From Neurospora intermedia (Eukaryota; Ascomycota; Sordariomycetes; Sordariales; Sordariaceae), in assembly GCA_037102815.1 (NCBI GenBank), contig BTPP01000004.1, positions 4,890,521 to 4,954,520 of the forward strand: a DNA stretch of 64,000 nt, in the 5' to 3' direction. The notes beneath the pieces were generated by a model. It saw nothing but the letters and a program-made list of their open reading frames with translations. It was not told where the DNA came from and made no database searches. Positions 61,068 to 64,000 of the stretch are shown piece after piece (positions within the stretch are counted from its first letter, which is position 1; each line of letters starts with the position of its first letter). The position numbers and the translations under genes are program-made.

Positions 61068-62775
61068 ATGTCGGATTACAGCAACAACACCGATGAAGAC
61101 CCAGCGTCGTCGGAGGGTCGGCGTCCTACATCTTCGAACCGAGCCAGCAGCTAGTCCCAGCATCGGTCAGAGGACGAAGACCAAGACATTGCACATACGC
61201 CGCCATCACCGTCGGCATTCATTTGGGGGGGCTCGCGACGTACAATCTCATCACCAGCCAGCTACCCACTTGTGCCAAACAGTGATCGCAAGGGTGATAA
61301 TTCCTTAACATCAGCACCGAATAGAAGAACGGGAAGTAATTCATCTTCGGAAACGGGAGCATATTCTTCATCATCCACCCCAGCCTATAACCCACGAATG
61401 TGGCAGCACAATGCACGTCCAGCCAACTACCAACATGGGCCAAACAGCGATTACAGGGGTGATATCTTTTTGACATCAGCACAGGACAGAAGAACGGATG
61501 GTAATCTATCTTCGGCGATGGGAGCATGTTCTTTATCATCCACCCAAGCCCATAGCCCACGAATGTCACAGCACAATACACGTACGCCGGCATTACCATC
61601 ACCATTCTTTTGGGGGGGTTCGCGACATACAGTCTCTTTACCAGCCAGCTACCCACCTAGGCCAAACAGCGATTACAGGGGTAATATCTCTTTGACAGCA
61701 GCACAGGACAGAAGAACGGGAAGTAATCTATCTTCGGCGATGGGAGCATATTCTTTATCATCCACCCTAGCCCAGAGCCCACAGATGTCACAGCACAATG
61801 CACGACAGAATGCGCTAAGCCCATTGGCACGAGACACAAGAATGGATCACCCTGCTTCATCATTCACGGGACCGAGCTCGCTGCCTGCAGAAAATGGAAG
61901 AGCCTCTAGGCCATATCCTCCCGAAGGCAGACAATCAAAGAGACAGCGGAGAGAGCTGGACGATAATGTGGGCTCTGTGGAATTAAATACGGTAAGTCCT
62001 CACTCGATGTTAGTAACTATGTATCTAACAACGTTGCCAGGAGACAAACGAGAGTTCCCCAGACCGCCAGCAAAGAGCCAAAGTCACAACTCCCAGTGTC
62101 GGTAGCTCCATCGCTTTCCGCCCTATTAACAAGGCTTCGAATTCTCAAACCGTACCGGCTTCTTCCGAATCATACCCCAGTGTCGGTAGCTCCATCGCTT
62201 TCCGCCCTATCAACAAGGCTTCGAATTCTCAACCCGTACCGGCTCCTTCCGAATCATACGTTCAAGCTGCAAATAATCGGGTGTCAAAAGGGGTGAGGCC
62301 AAACAAACAGTCAAGCAGCCGAGGCGTGCCAGGTCGGGAAACGAGAGCCAACATATTTGCAGATTTAGGACGTTGTACGACATGTGGGAAGTTGCTTCCA
62401 AGCAATAATTCCTCCTCCCGGAGGTGTGACGAGTGTAGGCAAAAGGTCAGGAAAAGAAAGCAGGCCAAAAGGGATAAAGGTGTGTGTGTTAAATGCACAC
62501 GGCCGGCCGCACCGGGTTACACTATGTGTCAAAATCACCTTAAATATTACAGGAAGCACCAAAGGAACCAATACAAGCGGTCAAAAGAGGAAGAGAAGGC
62601 CAAAGAGGATGCTGCCGGCACAGAGGTGGCAGAAGCTGACGCCTCCAACTCGGAATCGGAGGGTGCGCAAGACGAGGCAGATGGAATGGAGTTCTCAGGA
62701 GGGGAGTCTACAGATGATGGAGAGGATGACTCTGATATGGATGGAGCTGCCCAGGAGCAGCCGGTTAGCGTATGA
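61068..62775 (+). CDS. Repeat-containing protein with C-terminal CxxC module, one intron, internal in-frame TAG
   Basis: Exon 1 is 61,068-61,991 and exon 2 is 62,041-62,775. The 49-nt intron has GTAAGT, TATCTAAC and GCCAG and joins in phase 0. ATG 61,068 (MSDYSNNTDEDPASSEG) is followed after 28 codons by TAG 61,152-61,154, then by an open frame to the end. No Val codon precedes the TAG, so no frame-keeping intron can end there with this ATG. Exon 1 has an imperfect repeat (PNSDYRG..LTSAQDRRT..SSAMGA, starting near 61,275, 61,440 and 61,662). Exon 2 has a perfect-period 84-bp duplication (62,093-62,260). The C-terminus has RCTTCGK, RRCDECRQKVRKRK, GVCVKC and GYTMCQNHLKYYRKH, then an acidic tail. 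It is likely a zinc-binding nuclear protein of unknown role. Confidence 0.65.
62093..62260 (+). repeat. 84-bp tandem duplication inside exon 2
   Basis: Two units (62,093-62,176 and 62,177-62,260) differ at a few bases only. Each codes for a 28-residue segment of SVGSSIAFRPINKASNSQ type and keeps the frame. Confidence 0.93.
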
Positions 62776-63831
62776 TCTGGGACACGGACTGCGGGACGAA
62801 GCGTGCCAGTGGGTGTAATTGGGTTTAGAAAGGGACATCGACATATTTGCAGCGTCAAGAGTATGGATTGTGTGGGGTGTGCTGGGTCATTAGGGTGTAT
62901 CGAATGTTGACTCGAGAGTGGACTAGAAAATGGGAGTCCTCAGTGAGACAGCGGAGGGTCGATGATGTGGACACAGCGATAGCATTGAGATATTACTTTT
63001 CGTACCTCTAGACTGACGTCACCGCTCAGCACATTCAAGTTTGGTGGTTCCGTATTTATACCTGATGGATGTGGTGATGAGATTGTATGGATTTCCGTAT
63101 TGCTCGGTCGGGCGAAGCTTGCGATATTGCGGAAGTCAATACAAAAATGGTATCCAACGCTACCCGTGTAGCTTCCCTCACCGTCTCCTCCCAGATGAAC
63201 CCCGTCCACCAACCAGCCACCTCTCCCTCCCGTGATGATGGTGCCTATATCACAAAACTTTGTACATTCAAGGCATAATCTTCCCATCCCCTTGGGAGGA
63301 CGAGGATCTGAGGCAGGTTGAGGGAAGGATACCTAATTAATCCCATATCCTGTCTCACGTCTCTTCCTCGTTCTTATTTGTATTCCCATCCCCGTCCTAA
63401 AGAAACCAAAGTCTGTTGTTGTTACCAGGTGCACCAGGAGGCAAATGTATTCACCTCGACCAATCTTAGATTATTCAGTCAGTTAAGTTGCCTACCTAGT
63501 ACTCGTCCTGCTGCTGCCAACTCGGCAAAGGCTCGATTTTTGAGAATTCTCGTACCCAAGGTACCGGTATGTGCCGATCTAGGTAGAGGTACCTACTAGC
63601 TAAATGTACTAGTACTTCTTTCCCTATGATGCGACGGATCGGCTTCCAACCTTGCTCACACCTTCCTTCTTTCCTCCTTGCTGCCTTCCGTCCTTGCGCC
63701 TTCCTTCCCATTCGAATTCCAACCCCTACCCACCTACAGCGCACTACGGAGATGCCCTTCCCTCTCCCCCTCCCCACCTCGAGGTCCGTTCCCATCATTA
63801 CCTAGAGGTACTGGGAGTGGCAACCTGCATT

Positions 63832-63832
<1 letters not shown>
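62776..63832. other. Terminal intergenic region
   Basis: No gene I can support. Short open stretches occur on both strands. GGTACC/CCTAGG-like motifs recur between about 63,490 and 63,815 (ACCTAGTAC, AAGGTACCGG, CTAGGTAGAGGTACCTACTAG, ACCTAGAGGTACT). Confidence 0.4.
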
Positions 63833-63867
<35 letters not shown>

Positions 63868-64000
63868 CCTCTATGTCCCTCCCTCCCCTCTACGCCCCTC
63901 CACCCCTCTTCCCTCCTCTCTACGCCCCTCTCCCCCTCTGTTCCCTCCCCTCTACACCCCTCTCCCTCTCCACGTCCCTCCACTCTCCCCCCTCTGTTCA
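63833..64000. repeat. Poly-C run and polypyrimidine minisatellite
   Basis: A C run of about 30 nt (63,833-63,863) is followed to the window end by an almost pure C/T strand with recurring CCCCTCTACGCCCCTC-like units. It may form an i-motif or triplex. No coding; the open minus-strand Gly/Glu/Arg stretch is its translation. Confidence 0.85.

Noticed and set aside
48431-62775. Complete reassignment of UAG to an amino acid in this organism
   Set aside because: Too little evidence from one window. The gene ending at 60,460 uses TAG as its last stop, and beyond it the frame gives an implausible hydrophobic tail with a second TAG. Localised readthrough or mutation is the more careful reading.

Overview
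The window reads as nuclear DNA of a filamentous ascomycete (Pezizomycotina). It has short GT..AG introns with CTAAC branch sites, a small secreted cysteine-rich protein gene, chromodomain-bearing Ty3/Gypsy elements, and the marks of repeat-induced point mutation (RIP): CpA and TpG nearly absent, TpA in great excess, and retrotransposon frames full of TAG and TAA. Two compartments meet abruptly at about 47,282. Left of it is an AT-rich, RIP-degraded nest of transposons. Right of it is GC-balanced gene space.

Positions 1-47,282 form one nest, four insertions deep, whose layers can be separated by long terminal repeats (LTRs) of equal length and by target-site duplications (TSDs). The oldest layer is a + strand Ty1/Copia element (pol up to 5,296, resuming at 46,386, 3' LTR 47,139-47,282). 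A minus-strand Ty3/Gypsy (5,297-46,380, TSD TTATT) split its RNase H. That Gypsy was split by two + strand Gypsy elements (7,891-15,780, TSD AGTAR; 17,419-38,907, TSD ATAAT). The second of these was split by a further Gypsy (22,566-31,968, TSD TTAAC) and by an 822-bp tRNA-headed retroposon (32,359-33,180, 14-bp TSD). A 2.26-kb non-autonomous LTR element (40,966-43,220, TSD TTTGG) sits in a small island that escaped RIP. In most cases homology to gag or pol resumes on the far side of each insertion, which confirms the order. All four Gypsy elements carry a chromodomain-like C-terminus.

Positions 47,283-64,000 hold the genes. Three related + strand Cys-rich reading frames (48,431-49,033; 50,107-50,478; 50,801-51,343) are separated by a TA-flanked MITE (49,177-49,703). 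They are followed by a minus-strand CxxC/coiled-coil protein (53,707-54,660), a three-exon secreted Cys-rich protein (55,401-55,878), and two larger + strand proteins ending in CxxC modules (58,721-60,460; 61,068-62,775, one intron). Positions 51.4-53.7 kb and 55.9-58.7 kb have no gene I can defend.

The most striking signal is that all five of these Cys-rich + strand frames are broken exactly once, always by TAG, and continue in the same frame to a conserved Cys-rich C-terminus. In the three paralogues the TAG sits at the same place, is followed by CAG, and lies between conserved cysteines, while the sequence beyond it diverged mainly at synonymous sites. Readthrough or another recoding of UAG, hidden splicing, and CAG-to-TAG nonsense mutation are the competing explanations.
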